DNA of 64,000 bases from Clostridium beijerinckii. Its GTDB lineage: Bacteria; Bacillota; Clostridia; Clostridiales; Clostridiaceae. Positions 1-9,025 of this stretch are shown here, piece after piece; positions within the stretch are counted from its first letter, which is position 1, and every line of letters begins with the position of its first letter. Location of the stretch: positions 4,028,001 through 4,092,000 of the forward strand of contig CP029329.1 in assembly GCA_003129525.1 (NCBI GenBank), in the 5' to 3' direction. The notes under the pieces were generated by a model. It saw only the letters and a list, made by a program, of their open reading frames with translations. It ran no database searches and was not told where the DNA came from. The position numbers were made by a program, and so were the translations under genes.

Positions 1-410
1 TACAAGTTCCAAAAACAAAAGGTTCCATAAGAGAAGTATCTTTTCCACTCAACTTAACATCAGCATTCAATGATTTAAAATTAAAACAAAAGAGATACAA
101 ATTAAAATGTGGATTATCTTATGAAAATTCAGATTATATATTCACAACATCAAGTGGTTCCCTAATTGATGTAACAAACCTCTCCCACGCTTGGGAAAAC
201 ATACTCAAGCAAGCTGGACTACCACATAAAAAATTCCATTCATTAAGACATACATTTGCAACTAAATTATTTGAAAATGAAGTTCCGTTAAAAACAGTAT
301 CTGAACTTCTTGGCCATAGCTCTATAGATATAACTGCTAATACTTATACTCATGTTATTCCTAAGGAGAAGAGTAATGCTGTTGAAAAATTGAATTATAT
401 TTTTAATTGA
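1..410 (+). CDS. Tyrosine recombinase (phage-type integrase), C-terminal part; 5' end outside window
   Basis: The open frame enters from the left edge (first full codon at 3) and stops with TGA at 408-410, leaving about 135 residues. It carries the catalytic core of the tyrosine recombinase family: an H-S-L-R-H-T box (Arg and His), an L-G-H box about 30 residues later, and N-T-Y-T-H with the presumed nucleophilic Tyr. Such enzymes integrate and excise phages and ICEs at att sites. A tRNA 3' fragment lies 670 bp downstream, which fits an integrase next to its att site. The N-terminal SAM-like and arm-binding domains cannot be seen, so completeness is unknown. Confidence 0.9.
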   Translation, partial: QVPKTKGSIREVSFPLNLTSAFNDLKLKQKRYKLKCGLSYENSDYIFTTSSGSLIDVTNLSHAWENILKQAGLPHKKFHSLRHTFATKLFENEVPLKTVSELLGHSSIDITANTYTHVIPKEKSNAVEKLNYIFN

Positions 411-492
411 AATTTATGTCTTTCGACTGTGCATTAAATTTTTCGAAGACCTACCCATGAAATTTATAGTATATGAGACAACCTACCAATAA

Positions 493-545
493 AAAATAAA
501 CTGTCCAAAATAGAAATTAAAATTCTATTTTGAGACAGTTTATTT
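493..545 (+). terminator. Intrinsic terminator after the integrase
   Basis: A long nearly perfect inverted repeat pairs AAAATAAACTGTC and CAAAATAGAA with TTCTATTTTG and GACAGTTTATTTT across a short AT loop. The stem ends in T-rich sequence on both strands, so it could work in both directions. It lies 80 bp after the integrase stop. Confidence 0.75.
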
Positions 546-1082
546 TGCTTTCAAGTATTCATTTTGCAATATATAAAATTTCCAATATTAAAATGGTTCT
601 AATGATTCTTCAACCGAAGCAACTTTTTTAAAAGGAGTAAACTCTCGCTACACTTTGAAGATTTGTACTTCCTATCATTCCTAATTGCAAATCACATTTT
701 CTATTAACTCTGAATATGAATATTTTATAAATTGATCATATAAGTTAATATTATCTTTTTTTAATTCCATATAAATTCACCTCGTTTATAATTCTATCTT
801 TAATGAAATCATAACCTAAAACCATTGTGTTTTAAACTAAACAAATAAATTTTAATAAACTTTGAATTTAATGTGTTCTTACTTGTATATAACTACTTTA
901 TGATATGAAAGCTTATATAACGTGCTTAGTATCTCCATTAAATTTTCCCACACTTTTCCCACACAAGTTCTAAATAAAAATAAATCACCATAATTAACCA
1001 TATTGCTAAACCGTCTATTTATCTAGCCTAATGGGTACTTATAATGATTTATAACTGATTATAATTTCTATTTTACCCAATC

Positions 1083-1110
1083 AGGAGTTCGATTCTCCTA
1101 GGGGTCACCA
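1083..1110 (+). other. tRNA 3' fragment, probable attachment-site core
   Basis: These 28 bases read as the 3' end of a tRNA. A T-arm stem AGGAG/CTCCT encloses the loop TTCGATT. The acceptor 3' strand AGGGGTC, a discriminator A and an encoded CCA follow. The 5' acceptor, D arm and anticodon arm are not upstream, so this is not a complete gene. Integrating elements commonly recombine in the 3' half of a tRNA gene and leave such a copy at one end. The tRNA identity cannot be set without the anticodon. Confidence 0.75.
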
Positions 1111-1117
1111 TTTAAGT

Positions 1118-1154
1118 AAACATCAGCATTTAGGTATCTAAATGGTTGGTGTTT
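1118..1154 (+). terminator. Terminator of the (truncated) tRNA gene
   Basis: AAACATCAGCATTTAG pairs with CTAAATG-g-TTGGTGTTT (one bulge, two G-T pairs) across GTAT and is followed by TTTTTC. It begins 8 bases after the CCA, as expected for a tRNA transcription terminator. This implies the chromosomal side of the att site is to the right. Confidence 0.8.
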
Positions 1155-1267
1155 TTCTTGTTTTCCTGACTAAGTTTTTTATTAGTATTTTTTATACATA
1201 ACTAAATCTACCAATTCTAATACAATCCTTGATTCCATAATATAACAATCCATTTCTTAATTGTATT

Positions 1268-1508
1268 TTATTTTTTATTACTTTCCAACTTCCATTTTCT
1301 AGAAAATTGAATAGCCTTCTCTTTCATCTCATTAAATAAAATGGACACTAATTGTTCCCCATCAACAATGCTTCGACCTTCATCTATAATAAATAAGTCT
1401 TAATTCTTAATATGTAATTACCTTATATATATTCATCAAATAGTTCTAAACGCTAGATTAAAACTCTATCTAAAATGGCATTTGCAATAACTGCATCTTT
1501 CAAATGTA
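1268..1508 (-). pseudogene. Possible degraded IS21 helper (IstB-like) and other coding scraps
   Basis: Reading leftwards from about 1508, the peptide D-A-V-I-A-N-A-I-L-D-R resembles the C-terminal region of IstB ATPases (typically IATAILDRLLHHS). It ends at a TAG after 19 codons. A second open stretch in another frame contains L-F-I-I-D-E-G and ends at TAA 1268-1270. Neither has a start or ribosome site. The IstB resemblance rests on about a dozen residues. Confidence 0.3.
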
Positions 1509-1578
1509 CAATCATATTATTTATATAATAATCATACTATCTATTAAGTGTTACTATTTGCAGATAGGAGGTATAACC

Positions 1579-1824
1579 TTGACATTTTTAGATAATCTAT
1601 CCCCTGAAGACTTGCTAGTCTTAACAAATGCAATCACTATCTCACTTTCAAAAGACAAAACTGCTGATGAATTAAACGTTCTTGGAAACTTTATTGTAGG
1701 TATAGGCTGTTTAATGTTAACCGTTGCCTCCCAGCAACAATATTTATCTTCAATACAACAGCAGCAACAAGCTAATAAATCTAACTCCACACCAACAACT
1801 GAAGACGATCCTATAATGGGGTAA
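1579..1824 (+). CDS. Small conserved Clostridium-type protein with LGN/QQQ motif
   Basis: Start taken at TTG 1579 because a full AGGAGGT (1567-1573) lies six bases upstream; the open frame itself extends further up without a ribosome site. The 81-residue product starts T-F-L-D-N-L-S-P-E-D. It has a hydrophobic central helix containing V-L-G-N-F and L-M-L-T-V, then Q-Q-Q-Y and a polar Gln/Asn/Ser/Thr tail. There is no signal peptide or enzyme motif. The same layout (LSPE, LGN, LT, QQQY) appears in the convergent gene at 2027-2587, so the two are likely paralogues. Function unknown. Confidence 0.65.
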   Translation: MTFLDNLSPEDLLVLTNAITISLSKDKTADELNVLGNFIVGIGCLMLTVASQQQYLSSIQQQQQANKSNSTPTTEDDPIMG

Positions 1825-1914
1825 TAAATTTTATACTCTATTTTAGATTATGCTAATTAGGTACTATACATATTTTCTGCAGTTTGGCTAAAATTAGAAT
1901 TACGTAGAAGAAAA

Positions 1915-1947
1915 TACCGAAAATTCGTTTTTATGAATAATACGGTA
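1915..1947. terminator. Hairpin between two convergent genes, likely terminator
   Basis: TACCG and ATTC on the left pair with GAAT and CGGTA on the right. The hairpin lies between genes converging from 1824 and 2027. Flanking T-rich stretches suggest use in either direction. Confidence 0.5.
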
Positions 1948-2026
1948 TCTCAATTTTTACATATTAATTTTTCAATTTCATATATTTTAAATCCTTCATC
2001 ATGTAGTTTTTTTTAATGTTGATATT

Positions 2027-2587
2027 TTATTTTCCAATCGTACCTTTTATTGAATCAATTTCAGATATTAAATCATTTATTTGTAATTCTAACTTTCTAA
2101 TCTTCTTATTTTGATTTTTAATAATTTTATCATTATAATCAGAATTTGAAGTTTTTTCGTAATCTTCGTTAGAATCCTTATTATTACTTGTAGTACTATT
2201 TTGAGACGTATTAGAATTAGTTGAACAAAATGGATTATTTACATTATAATACATAGGATTATAATAACGTCCTGGTCCGCCTTGAAAATACTGTTGTTGT
2301 GTATTATATGTCAAAATCACTTGTCCGACTAGTTCAAGCCAATTTCCCAATGCATTTTGGACATTAAAAGGTATATTTCCAGCAATTATGTTTCCAAGTA
2401 TTTCTCCTACTGTAACAAATAATTCAGGACTTAAAGATTGAAATCCATTTGGTATATCATTACATCCCATATTATTAAAGTTATTCGTTGAATAGCTGTT
2501 TGATTCTCCTGAGCTATCATTGTTTTCATTAGTATATCCACACGCTCTTGCCATGTCTTCAAAACTATTCCATCCACTAAATTTCAA
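2027..2587 (-). CDS. Hypothetical protein sharing the LSPE-LGN-QQQY module, with coiled-coil tail
   Basis: A 186-residue protein with TTG start at 2587, preceded by GAGGG six bases upstream. Residues about 1-45 are Asn/Ser-rich. Residues about 52-100 hold the module S-L-S-P-E, A-L-G-N-W, V-I-L-T and Q-Q-Q-Y, also found in the 81-residue protein at 1579-1824. A Pro/Tyr/Asn-rich spacer follows, then a long charged stretch and a heptad-like C-terminus (K-I-R-K-L-E-L-Q-I-N-D-L) predicted to be coiled coil. No membrane segment or catalytic motif is obvious. Low-complexity Asn/Ser content suggests a surface, spore or structural role, but that is a guess. Confidence 0.65.
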   Translation of the reverse strand: MKFSGWNSFEDMARACGYTNENNDSSGESNSYSTNNFNNMGCNDIPNGFQSLSPELFVTVGEILGNIIAGNIPFNVQNALGNWLELVGQVILTYNTQQQYFQGGPGRYYNPMYYNVNNPFCSTNSNTSQNSTTSNNKDSNEDYEKTSNSDYNDKIIKNQNKKIRKLELQINDLISEIDSIKGTIGK

Positions 2588-2739
2588 TATTCCCTCACAA
2601 TTATATAATTATTTCTATTTATTTTATTATTTTCTTTAAACAAATATTACTTTTAAAATTATTAATTTGCTCCCTTTCTGTCATTATTAAATGCTAAATT
2701 ATTGCATAAAAAAGAACCCTATTTCTAGAGTTCTGAAAT

Positions 2740-2964
2740 TTACTGAGTAACATCTGCATATATTTTTATTATATATATTTTTTTGCGTTCTACTTTTAAT
2801 ATTCTAACTAAACTATTTTCCCATATATATTCAACAGCTTTATTAAAATCTTCTGCACTCAAATTTACATCATTACTAGATAATATTACTATTGATTTTC
2901 TACAAGATTGTATTATTGGTGATACCTTTATTTTTTCTAATATCACATTTACGTTATTATCCAT
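2740..2964 (-). CDS. Small hypothetical protein (74 aa)
   Basis: ATG 2964 is preferred over the in-frame GTG 2973 because GAGGAG (2978-2973) then sits eight bases upstream; the GTG would overlap the ribosome site. The product is mixed charged and hydrophobic, with beta-strand-like I-V-I-L-S-S and K-I-Y-I-I-K-I-Y segments around an acidic helix. No known motif recognised. Its isolated position and good ribosome site support expression. Confidence 0.5.
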   Translation of the reverse strand: MDNNVNVILEKIKVSPIIQSCRKSIVILSSNDVNLSAEDFNKAVEYIWENSLVRILKVERKKIYIIKIYADVTQ

Positions 2965-3216
2965 ATTTTTCACTCCTCTTATCTAATTAATTATATAAAA
3001 ATTGACTTATTTTATTCCTTTAATAGTATTATTTAGAAAAATATTCTCATTTAAATCTCTCTACAATCGTATTTCAGGATATTAGGAAAAATTTCTTAGT
3101 ATATATACCTTAATATTGTCATGAATAAAAAATATCAAATGTTTAATCCCAAGTATGAATATACTATATAAAGCTATTCATATACTTAAGTAAAATCATT
3201 ATATTTAAGGAGTTAA

Positions 3217-3513
3217 ATGGATACTAGACAATTAACATTCTATCATTTGTTATATGGAAAGATAAAAGCAAGTCATAAGTTCTATGCCAAGAAAATTTTA
3301 TATGTACTCTACCCAGATAAGTCATTAAATCAACTCGATATACTTTCAAAGTTTTCTAATAAACATTCGAAGATAGTAAAATCATCTATAAAGGATCTTG
3401 AAGAGTGCAATTTGATTATGAATGCTAGCACATCAAAATCACCACGAAGCGAAAAACAATATATACTTACTAAACATGGCAAGCAAATCATTGAAGAAGA
3501 TAGCAATCTATAA
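3217..3513 (+). CDS. Small winged-helix (MarR/PadR-like) regulator
   Basis: The 98-residue product starts at ATG after AAGGAG at a good distance. The pattern is a first helix, then L-N-Q-L-D-I-L-S-K-F-S, then a recognition-like helix (K-I-V-K-S-S-I-K-D-L-E-E-C-N-L-I) and a wing ending K-Q-Y-I-L-T-K-H-G-K-Q-I-I. The last part (L-T-x-x-G) is typical of small winged-helix DNA-binding proteins. There is no effector domain. It is transcribed away from its neighbours, so no target can be deduced; autoregulation is possible. Confidence 0.6.
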   Translation: MDTRQLTFYHLLYGKIKASHKFYAKKILYVLYPDKSLNQLDILSKFSNKHSKIVKSSIKDLEECNLIMNASTSKSPRSEKQYILTKHGKQIIEEDSNL

Positions 3514-3540
3514 TAATACTGAATATTTCCCCATGAAAAA

Positions 3541-3658
3541 TGCACCTCCAAATATTAAATATGATTATCTCATATGTCTAACATTTGGGGTGCACTTCAT
3601 TTTGGATTATTCCGCAAATAGAATACAATAAAAGCTAGGAAATTTAATCCTAGCTTTT
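3541..3658. terminator. Two successive hairpins between convergent genes
   Basis: The first hairpin pairs TGCACCTCCAAAT (3541-3553) with ATTTGGGGTGCA (one bulge). The second pairs AAAAGCTAGGA (3630-3640) with TCCTAGCTTTT (3648-3658), with T-rich flanks on both strands. They can end both the wHTH gene and the ars operon arriving from the right. Confidence 0.65.
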
Positions 3659-3785
3659 AAATATTTATACCTTAATCATATATTTTTTGTATGTTTTATC
3701 AAATATATGAAGTGTTTAAATTTATACTTTCTCTTAATATTTCTTTTTTAAATATGCAACTAAACTTTACTAATGTTTATTTTAA

Positions 3786-4850
3786 TTATTCAATTTCTGT
3801 ATTCCTGTTATAGTTAAAATACTTTCTTCCCCAATACAATGCTACATTTACTAATCCTATCATTACAGGTACCTCAATTAATGGTCCTATTACTGCTGCA
3901 AAGGCTACCTTTGACTCAATTCCAAATACTGCTACTGCAACAGCTATTGCTAGTTCAAAGTTATTACTAGCAGCTGTAAATGATAATGTGGTAGTTTTGT
4001 GGTAGTCTATACCAGATTTATAACTGATATAAAACGATATAGAAAACATTACTATAAAGTAAATTATAAGAGGTATTGCTACCTTAACAACATCTAAAGG
4101 GAGTTCTACAATATACTTCCCCTTAAACATAAACATTACTATGATTGTAAATAACAATGCTATTAAAGCTAATGGACTGATTTTAGGAATAAACTTTTTT
4201 GTATACCATTCTGTTCCCATTTTAGGTTCTAATATAAGTCTAGTAAGCATTCCAAGTAAAAAAGGAATACCTAAGTAAATTGCAACCGACGTTGCTACTT
4301 CCCCCATGGAAATATGAACTTCAAACCCTGTAAGTCCAAATACAGGTGGCAATACTGTAATAAAAATATAAGCAAATACAGAATAGAAGACTACTTGAAA
4401 TATAGAATTAAATGCTACGAGTGCCGCTGCATATTCGCTATCTCCATCTGCTAAGCTGTTCCAAAGAATTACCATAGCGATACATCTAGCAAGTCCTATA
4501 AGAATAAGTCCAGTCATTAATTCCGAGTCAGATTTTAAAAATACAAATGCTAATATAAACATTAGAACTGGTCCAATAATCCAGTTTTGTACTAATGATA
4601 ATCCTAGAACTTTAGGATTTTTAAATACTTTTCCAAGTTCCTTATAATTTACTTTAGCTAATGGTGGATACATCATTACTATAAGACCAATTGCTATTGG
4701 TATTGATGTTGTACCTACAGATAGTGTTGATAATGTTACTGAGAGTGATGGCACCCCCCATCCAAGTAATATTCCTAGTGCCATTGCAACAAATATCCAA
4801 AGAGTTAAATATCTATCTAAGAATGATAGTCTTGATGATTTATTACTCAA
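3786..4850 (-). CDS. acr3: ACR3-family arsenite efflux permease
   Basis: A 354-residue polytopic membrane protein with about ten hydrophobic segments, the usual ACR3 length. The family exports trivalent arsenite, driven by the membrane potential or with ArsA. Visible hallmarks are the N-terminal D-R-Y-L-T-L-W-I-F, the A-R-C-I-A-M-V box carrying the conserved membrane cysteine thought to bind As(III), and [11 protein letters not shown] in the second half. It is the last gene of the minus-strand arsR-arsD-arsA-reductase-acr3 cluster, so it is presumably the membrane channel partner of ArsA. The poor spacing behind the upstream gene (about 110 bp) leaves room for separate translation control. 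Confident family call. Confidence 0.95.
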   Translation of the reverse strand: MSNKSSRLSFLDRYLTLWIFVAMALGILLGWGVPSLSVTLSTLSVGTTSIPIAIGLIVMMYPPLAKVNYKELGKVFKNPKVLGLSLVQNWIIGPVLMFILAFVFLKSDSELMTGLILIGLARCIAMVILWNSLADGDSEYAAALVAFNSIFQVVFYSVFAYIFITVLPPVFGLTGFEVHISMGEVATSVAIYLGIPFLLGMLTRLILEPKMGTEWYTKKFIPKISPLALIALLFTIIVMFMFKGKYIVELPLDVVKVAIPLIIYFIVMFSISFYISYKSGIDYHKTTTLSFTAASNNFELAIAVAVAVFGIESKVAFAAVIGPLIEVPVMIGLVNVALYWGRKYFNYNRNTEIE

Positions 4851-4960
4851 TATAATCCCCTCTTTCCATTTTTATCTTTTACATATAACAATTAATAATA
4901 TAACTTCTACTTAATAAAATTCATAATTTGTAAAGTTAATTGTTTGCAATTCCCAATAAT

Positions 4961-6595
4961 TTATTTGCTTCCCTTATAAAACTTGTGTCCACCTGAAAGG
5001 TTATACACCTTTTTGTATCCATGATTTATAAATATATTTTGAGCTGCATTGCCTGTAACACCTTTATTACAATAAGTTATTACTACTGCATCTTTATCTA
5101 AAGTTTCCATAACATCTCTTAGGTTTTTATGAGGTATATTTACTGCATTATCTATATGCGCTTCATCATATTGTTTAGTAACTCTTGCATCTACTATTTG
5201 AACTTTTTCATCGTTTTCTACAAGTTTCTTAAGTTCTTTTGCTGTTATTATAGGTCTATTATTATTTAATGCATTATTTAATATCATTCCTGTATAATGA
5301 ACGGGATCTTTAGTAGTTGAAAATGGTGGTGCATATGCAAGATCTAAATGAAATAATTCATCTACCTTAGCTCCATAAGTTATTAAAGTAGCAAACACAT
5401 CTATTCTTTTATCTACGCCTTCATAACCTATGATTTGGACTCCTAATATTTTTTCTGTATTTTTATCTGCAATGGCCTTTATAACCATTTCTTTACCATG
5501 AAAATATGATGGTTTATCTGGTTTTATATTGTGACATATTTGAATGTCATAGCCTTCTTCTATTGCTTCTTTTTCTGAAAGTCCAGTACTTGCAATAGTC
5601 ATATCAAATAACTTAAATATTCCTGTGCTTAGATTTCCTCTATATTCAATATTTCCACCTGATATATTATCACCAGCAATTCTACCAGTTTTATTAGCAG
5701 TAGAACCAAGTGGTCTGTACACTGGTTTTCCTGTTATAGTTGAAAAAGTTTCTATACAATCACCACAAGCATAAATATCAGTTATGTTAGTTTGCATTTT
5801 ATTAGTAACTTTAATAGCTTTAGTTACACCAATTTCTATTCCTGCTTCTCTTGCTAGCTCTATATTGGGTCTAACTCCTGTTGCCATAATTACCATATCG
5901 CTTTTAAGCACAGTCTTATCATTTAAAATAACATTTTTATCATCTATTTTTGTAATGGTTGAATTCTTAAATATATTTATTTTCTTTTTTATAAGTGCAT
6001 TTTCTAAAAACTTAGCCATATCCTCATCAAGATTAGGTGTTATTTTATTTTGCATTTCAACTATAGTTACATTTACTCCATCACCCATTAAATTTTCTAA
6101 CATTTCAAATCCAATAAATCCTGTACCAACAATTACTGCATTTTTAGGTTTTTTATTATCTATGAAATTTCTTATATTTCTTGCACTTTGAACATTTCTT
6201 AAGAAGAATACATTTTTGTTATCTATACCTTCTATTGGTGGTATAAATGGTGAAGCTCCAGTAGCTATAACTAACTTATCATATTTATCTTTAAAAACTT
6301 CATTTGTATTAAGATTTTTCACTTCTAATTCTTTTGAATCTGGATTTATATTTAATACTTCATATCCTGCATATACATCGATATTATATTTTTTCTTGAA
6401 AAATGCAGGATTTCTAGGAGTTAGTTCACCAATGTCTTCTATCTCTTTACCTATATAATAAGGTAATCCACAGCCTGAATAAGATATATCTCTGTCTTTT
6501 TCATAAATTATAATTTCTGCATTATCATCATTTCTTCTTGCCTTTGCAGCTGCTGAAGTCCCTGCTGCCACTGCTCCTATAACTATTAATCTCAT
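4961..6595 (-). CDS. cdr: CoA-disulfide reductase / NADH oxidase with C-terminal rhodanese domain
   Basis: The 544-residue product starts with a dinucleotide fold (V-I-G-A-V-A-A-G-T-S). Residues 38-45 are S-Y-S-G-C-G-L-P, placing the redox Cys at 42 as in CoA-disulfide reductases. An NAD-binding G-T-G-F-I-G-F and the FAD motif Y-A-C-G-D-C follow. From about residue 450 a rhodanese domain carries a Y-C-N-K-G-V-T-G loop with Cys509. Such CoADR-RHD fusions reduce CoA disulfides, persulfides or polysulfides with NAD(P)H. The gene sits between arsA and acr3, which suggests it supplies reduced thiol or sulfide during arsenic stress, or links sulfur chemistry to arsenic. That role is an inference. 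Confidence 0.9.
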   Translation of the reverse strand: MRLIVIGAVAAGTSAAAKARRNDDNAEIIIYEKDRDISYSGCGLPYYIGKEIEDIGELTPRNPAFFKKKYNIDVYAGYEVLNINPDSKELEVKNLNTNEVFKDKYDKLVIATGASPFIPPIEGIDNKNVFFLRNVQSARNIRNFIDNKKPKNAVIVGTGFIGFEMLENLMGDGVNVTIVEMQNKITPNLDEDMAKFLENALIKKKINIFKNSTITKIDDKNVILNDKTVLKSDMVIMATGVRPNIELAREAGIEIGVTKAIKVTNKMQTNITDIYACGDCIETFSTITGKPVYRPLGSTANKTGRIAGDNISGGNIEYRGNLSTGIFKLFDMTIASTGLSEKEAIEEGYDIQICHNIKPDKPSYFHGKEMVIKAIADKNTEKILGVQIIGYEGVDKRIDVFATLITYGAKVDELFHLDLAYAPPFSTTKDPVHYTGMILNNALNNNRPIITAKELKKLVENDEKVQIVDARVTKQYDEAHIDNAVNIPHKNLRDVMETLDKDAVVITYCNKGVTGNAAQNIFINHGYKKVYNLSGGHKFYKGSK

Positions 6596-6689
6596 TTTTT
6601 ACCTCCAGATGTATATTTAACATTTGTATAATTAATATCACTACTAATAAATTTAGCGTTAATAATTAGTAGTGATATTAAGTTTTTAA

Positions 6690-8438
6690 CTAATCTATTA
6701 ATTCTGTAAGTTTGTCTCCTGTAACTTCATCAGCTTTCCATTCAACAACTGCAAAGTTTCCATTTGAAATTTCATTGACCTTATTAATCCATTGAATTTC
6801 ATTTCTTGCTTTTGCCTTTAAAATGTCATTAGTTGTATTAGTTGCATAAAGGCTCGAATTTATAACCCACCATTTACTATGAATCTTTGCTCTGTCTAAA
6901 TCCTTTTGAAGTCTCATAGCTTCATAAACTGGAGTTGTTTCAGCTAAAGTTACTATAATAACCTCTGTTTCTTTTTCATTTCTTAATGTAGGTAATAACT
7001 TTATAACTGATTCAGGTATATCTCCTTGTGATCTAGAAATTTCTTTATTATAGCTTTCAGTTGAATCTAAAAGTAATAAAGTATGACCTGTAGGAGCTGT
7101 ATCTATTACTACCACTTCATTTTCTGATTTTTCAACGATTTCTGCAAAAGCTCTAAACACAGCTATTTCTTGAGTACAAGGTGATCTTAAATCTTCTTCA
7201 ATATATTCAATATCTTCATCAGTCATATTATTTTCTCTTGCCTTACCTAATACTTCTTGCCTATATTTTTCAAGTTCTTCTTTTTCATCAATATTACTTA
7301 ATGAAATTCCATAGCTTTCGTCCAATACAAATTTTAAGTGACCAGCTGGATCAGTAGTTGTTAAATGAACCTTCTTACCTTTTTTAGATAAACCTAATGC
7401 TATTGCCGCCGCTATAGTTGTTTTACCAACTCCACCTTTACCCATAGTAAATATAACTTTTTTATTACTATTATAAAGATCTTCTATAACATTTTTTAGC
7501 TTTGGTACTGAAGTCATGTTTAAAGTATCGTTACTAACTTTAATATGGTTTTCTTTTAGTAAAGCTCTTACATTCTCAAGTCCTGTTATATTATAAGGTC
7601 TTAAAGGAATTTCAAAGGTTTCAATATTTTTAAGTTCAGCTGGAATATTTTCTAAAGCTTTTTGTTGCTTTTCATAAATAGCAGTTGATAGCTCATCATC
7701 ATGATTTTGAAGTACACCATTTACAACTAGTATTTGATTTTTTACTCCTATTTCTTGGAGTTCACTTGAAGCTCTTTCTGCTTCTTTTAGTGGAGAAATC
7801 TCAGGGCGTGATACAAGTACAAGTATAGTCTTATCTTTATCCGCTAAAGTATTTACTGCATTTTTATAGATTTCTTTTTTATCTTCAAGACCGGCAAGTT
7901 GACCAAGACATGATGCTCCATGAGTACTTTCATCAATAAAATTACTCCAAGCAGAAGGTAGCTGTAACATTCTTAAAGTATGACCTGTTGGTGCTGTATC
8001 AAAGATGATGTGATCATATTCATGAAACACCTTTTCATCAGTTATCATTGATGAAAATTCATTAAATGCTGCAATTTCTACAGTACATGACCCTGACAAT
8101 TGTTCTTCCATATTCTTTAATACTGCGTCTGGCAATTTTCCTCTATATGGCCCAATAACACTTTCTCTATATTCAGCTGCTGCAGCTTCTGGTTCAAAAT
8201 TTGCAACTACTAAATTTGGAACTTCCTTTATTTGAACTCCCTTGTTATTTAATTCAGTACCAAATACATCTTGAAGATTTGAAGCTGGATCTGTACTTAC
8301 AAGCATAATCTTCTTTCCTTCATCAGCTAGACTCAGCGCAACTGCACATGCTGTTGAAGTCTTACCAACTCCACCTTTTCCAGTAAAAAATAAATACTTA
8401 GTTAAGTTCAGTTCTTGTATATCAAATGCTTTAAACAT
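6690..8438 (-). CDS. arsA: ArsA arsenite-stimulated ATPase (two-domain)
   Basis: At 582 residues this matches full-length ArsA, with two homologous halves each carrying the deviant Walker A G-K-G-G-V-G-K-T (near residues 20-27 and 333-340) and a D-T-A-P-T-G-H-T signal. The three metalloid-binding cysteines can be placed: C118 (S-G-S-C-T), C177 (G-A-S-C-L) and C421 (S-P-C-T), equivalent to C113, C172 and C422 of the classical enzyme. ArsA couples ATP hydrolysis to arsenite extrusion; here the membrane partner is most likely Acr3. It follows arsD by about 60 bp and is presumably in one transcript. Confidence 0.95.
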   Translation of the reverse strand: MFKAFDIQELNLTKYLFFTGKGGVGKTSTACAVALSLADEGKKIMLVSTDPASNLQDVFGTELNNKGVQIKEVPNLVVANFEPEAAAAEYRESVIGPYRGKLPDAVLKNMEEQLSGSCTVEIAAFNEFSSMITDEKVFHEYDHIIFDTAPTGHTLRMLQLPSAWSNFIDESTHGASCLGQLAGLEDKKEIYKNAVNTLADKDKTILVLVSRPEISPLKEAERASSELQEIGVKNQILVVNGVLQNHDDELSTAIYEKQQKALENIPAELKNIETFEIPLRPYNITGLENVRALLKENHIKVSNDTLNMTSVPKLKNVIEDLYNSNKKVIFTMGKGGVGKTTIAAAIALGLSKKGKKVHLTTTDPAGHLKFVLDESYGISLSNIDEKEELEKYRQEVLGKARENNMTDEDIEYIEEDLRSPCTQEIAVFRAFAEIVEKSENEVVVIDTAPTGHTLLLLDSTESYNKEISRSQGDIPESVIKLLPTLRNEKETEVIIVTLAETTPVYEAMRLQKDLDRAKIHSKWWVINSSLYATNTTNDILKAKARNEIQWINKVNEISNGNFAVVEWKADEVTGDKLTELID

Positions 8439-8497
8439 AATTTGCCTTCCCTTCTACTTAAAAATAATTACTTTCTCCTATAAATCAAAATTATCTT

Positions 8498-8899
8498 CTA
8501 ACAACATCCACCTTTACATCCACAGCCATTATTAGATTTCTTTATATTCGATTTATTTATATTAGTCTTTTTTATATTAACTGCTAAATAGCTTGCTGGT
8601 ATTTCTAACAAACTACAAAACTCTTCATTAGTTGGATATTTACCTTCTTTAACTACAATTCCATCTACCATAGTTACAGGTAATGTATTTACTCCTTTAG
8701 TATTTAATATTGCATTTATTTCTTTATTATCTATAAACGCTTGAGGATTACTTGTAAGATTATATCTTTCAACTAATATACCCTTATTCTTTAATGTGTT
8801 TAGAACAGTTGAAACTCTTAATAATTCCTTATTTACAGATGGACCACAAACACCAGTTGAACAGCACATAGCTGGATCAAATATTATCATTTTTTTCAT
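8498..8899 (-). CDS. arsD: ArsD arsenic metallochaperone
   Basis: Start set at ATG 8899 (M-K-K-M-I-I-F-D-P) because AGAAGGAGTG lies just upstream; the longer open frame begins within untranslated leader. The 133-residue protein has the ArsD vicinal site C12-C13 and C18 (A-M-C-C-S-T-G-V-C). Its C-terminus (N-G-C-G-C-K-G-G-C-C) supplies further cysteine pairs as in plasmid ArsD. ArsD hands As(III) to ArsA and can act as a weak secondary repressor. The Asn/Lys/Ile repeat before the Cys-rich tail (I-N-K-S-N-I-K-K-S) looks like a flexible linker. Confidence 0.93.
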   Translation of the reverse strand: MKKMIIFDPAMCCSTGVCGPSVNKELLRVSTVLNTLKNKGILVERYNLTSNPQAFIDNKEINAILNTKGVNTLPVTMVDGIVVKEGKYPTNEEFCSLLEIPASYLAVNIKKTNINKSNIKKSNNGCGCKGGCC

Positions 8900-8953
8900 T
8901 TTAAATTCACTCCTTCTGATATCTCGTTTAGCATAGATTAAATACACACTACT

Positions 8954-8971
8954 CACATACGTTCGTATGTG
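8954..8971. promoter_or_regulatory. Perfect 18-bp palindrome between arsR and arsD
   Basis: CACATACG-TT-CGTATGTG lies in the 126-bp gap between the arsR stop and the arsD start. It may be an intercistronic RNA hairpin that adjusts arsD/arsA expression relative to arsR, or a second operator (ArsD or ArsR). No T-run follows, so it is not a simple terminator. Confidence 0.5.
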
Positions 8972-9025
8972 TAAGCGATTCACACAAAATACAAGATTTT
9001 GGTTCTCTGCTTAAACGGATTGTTT

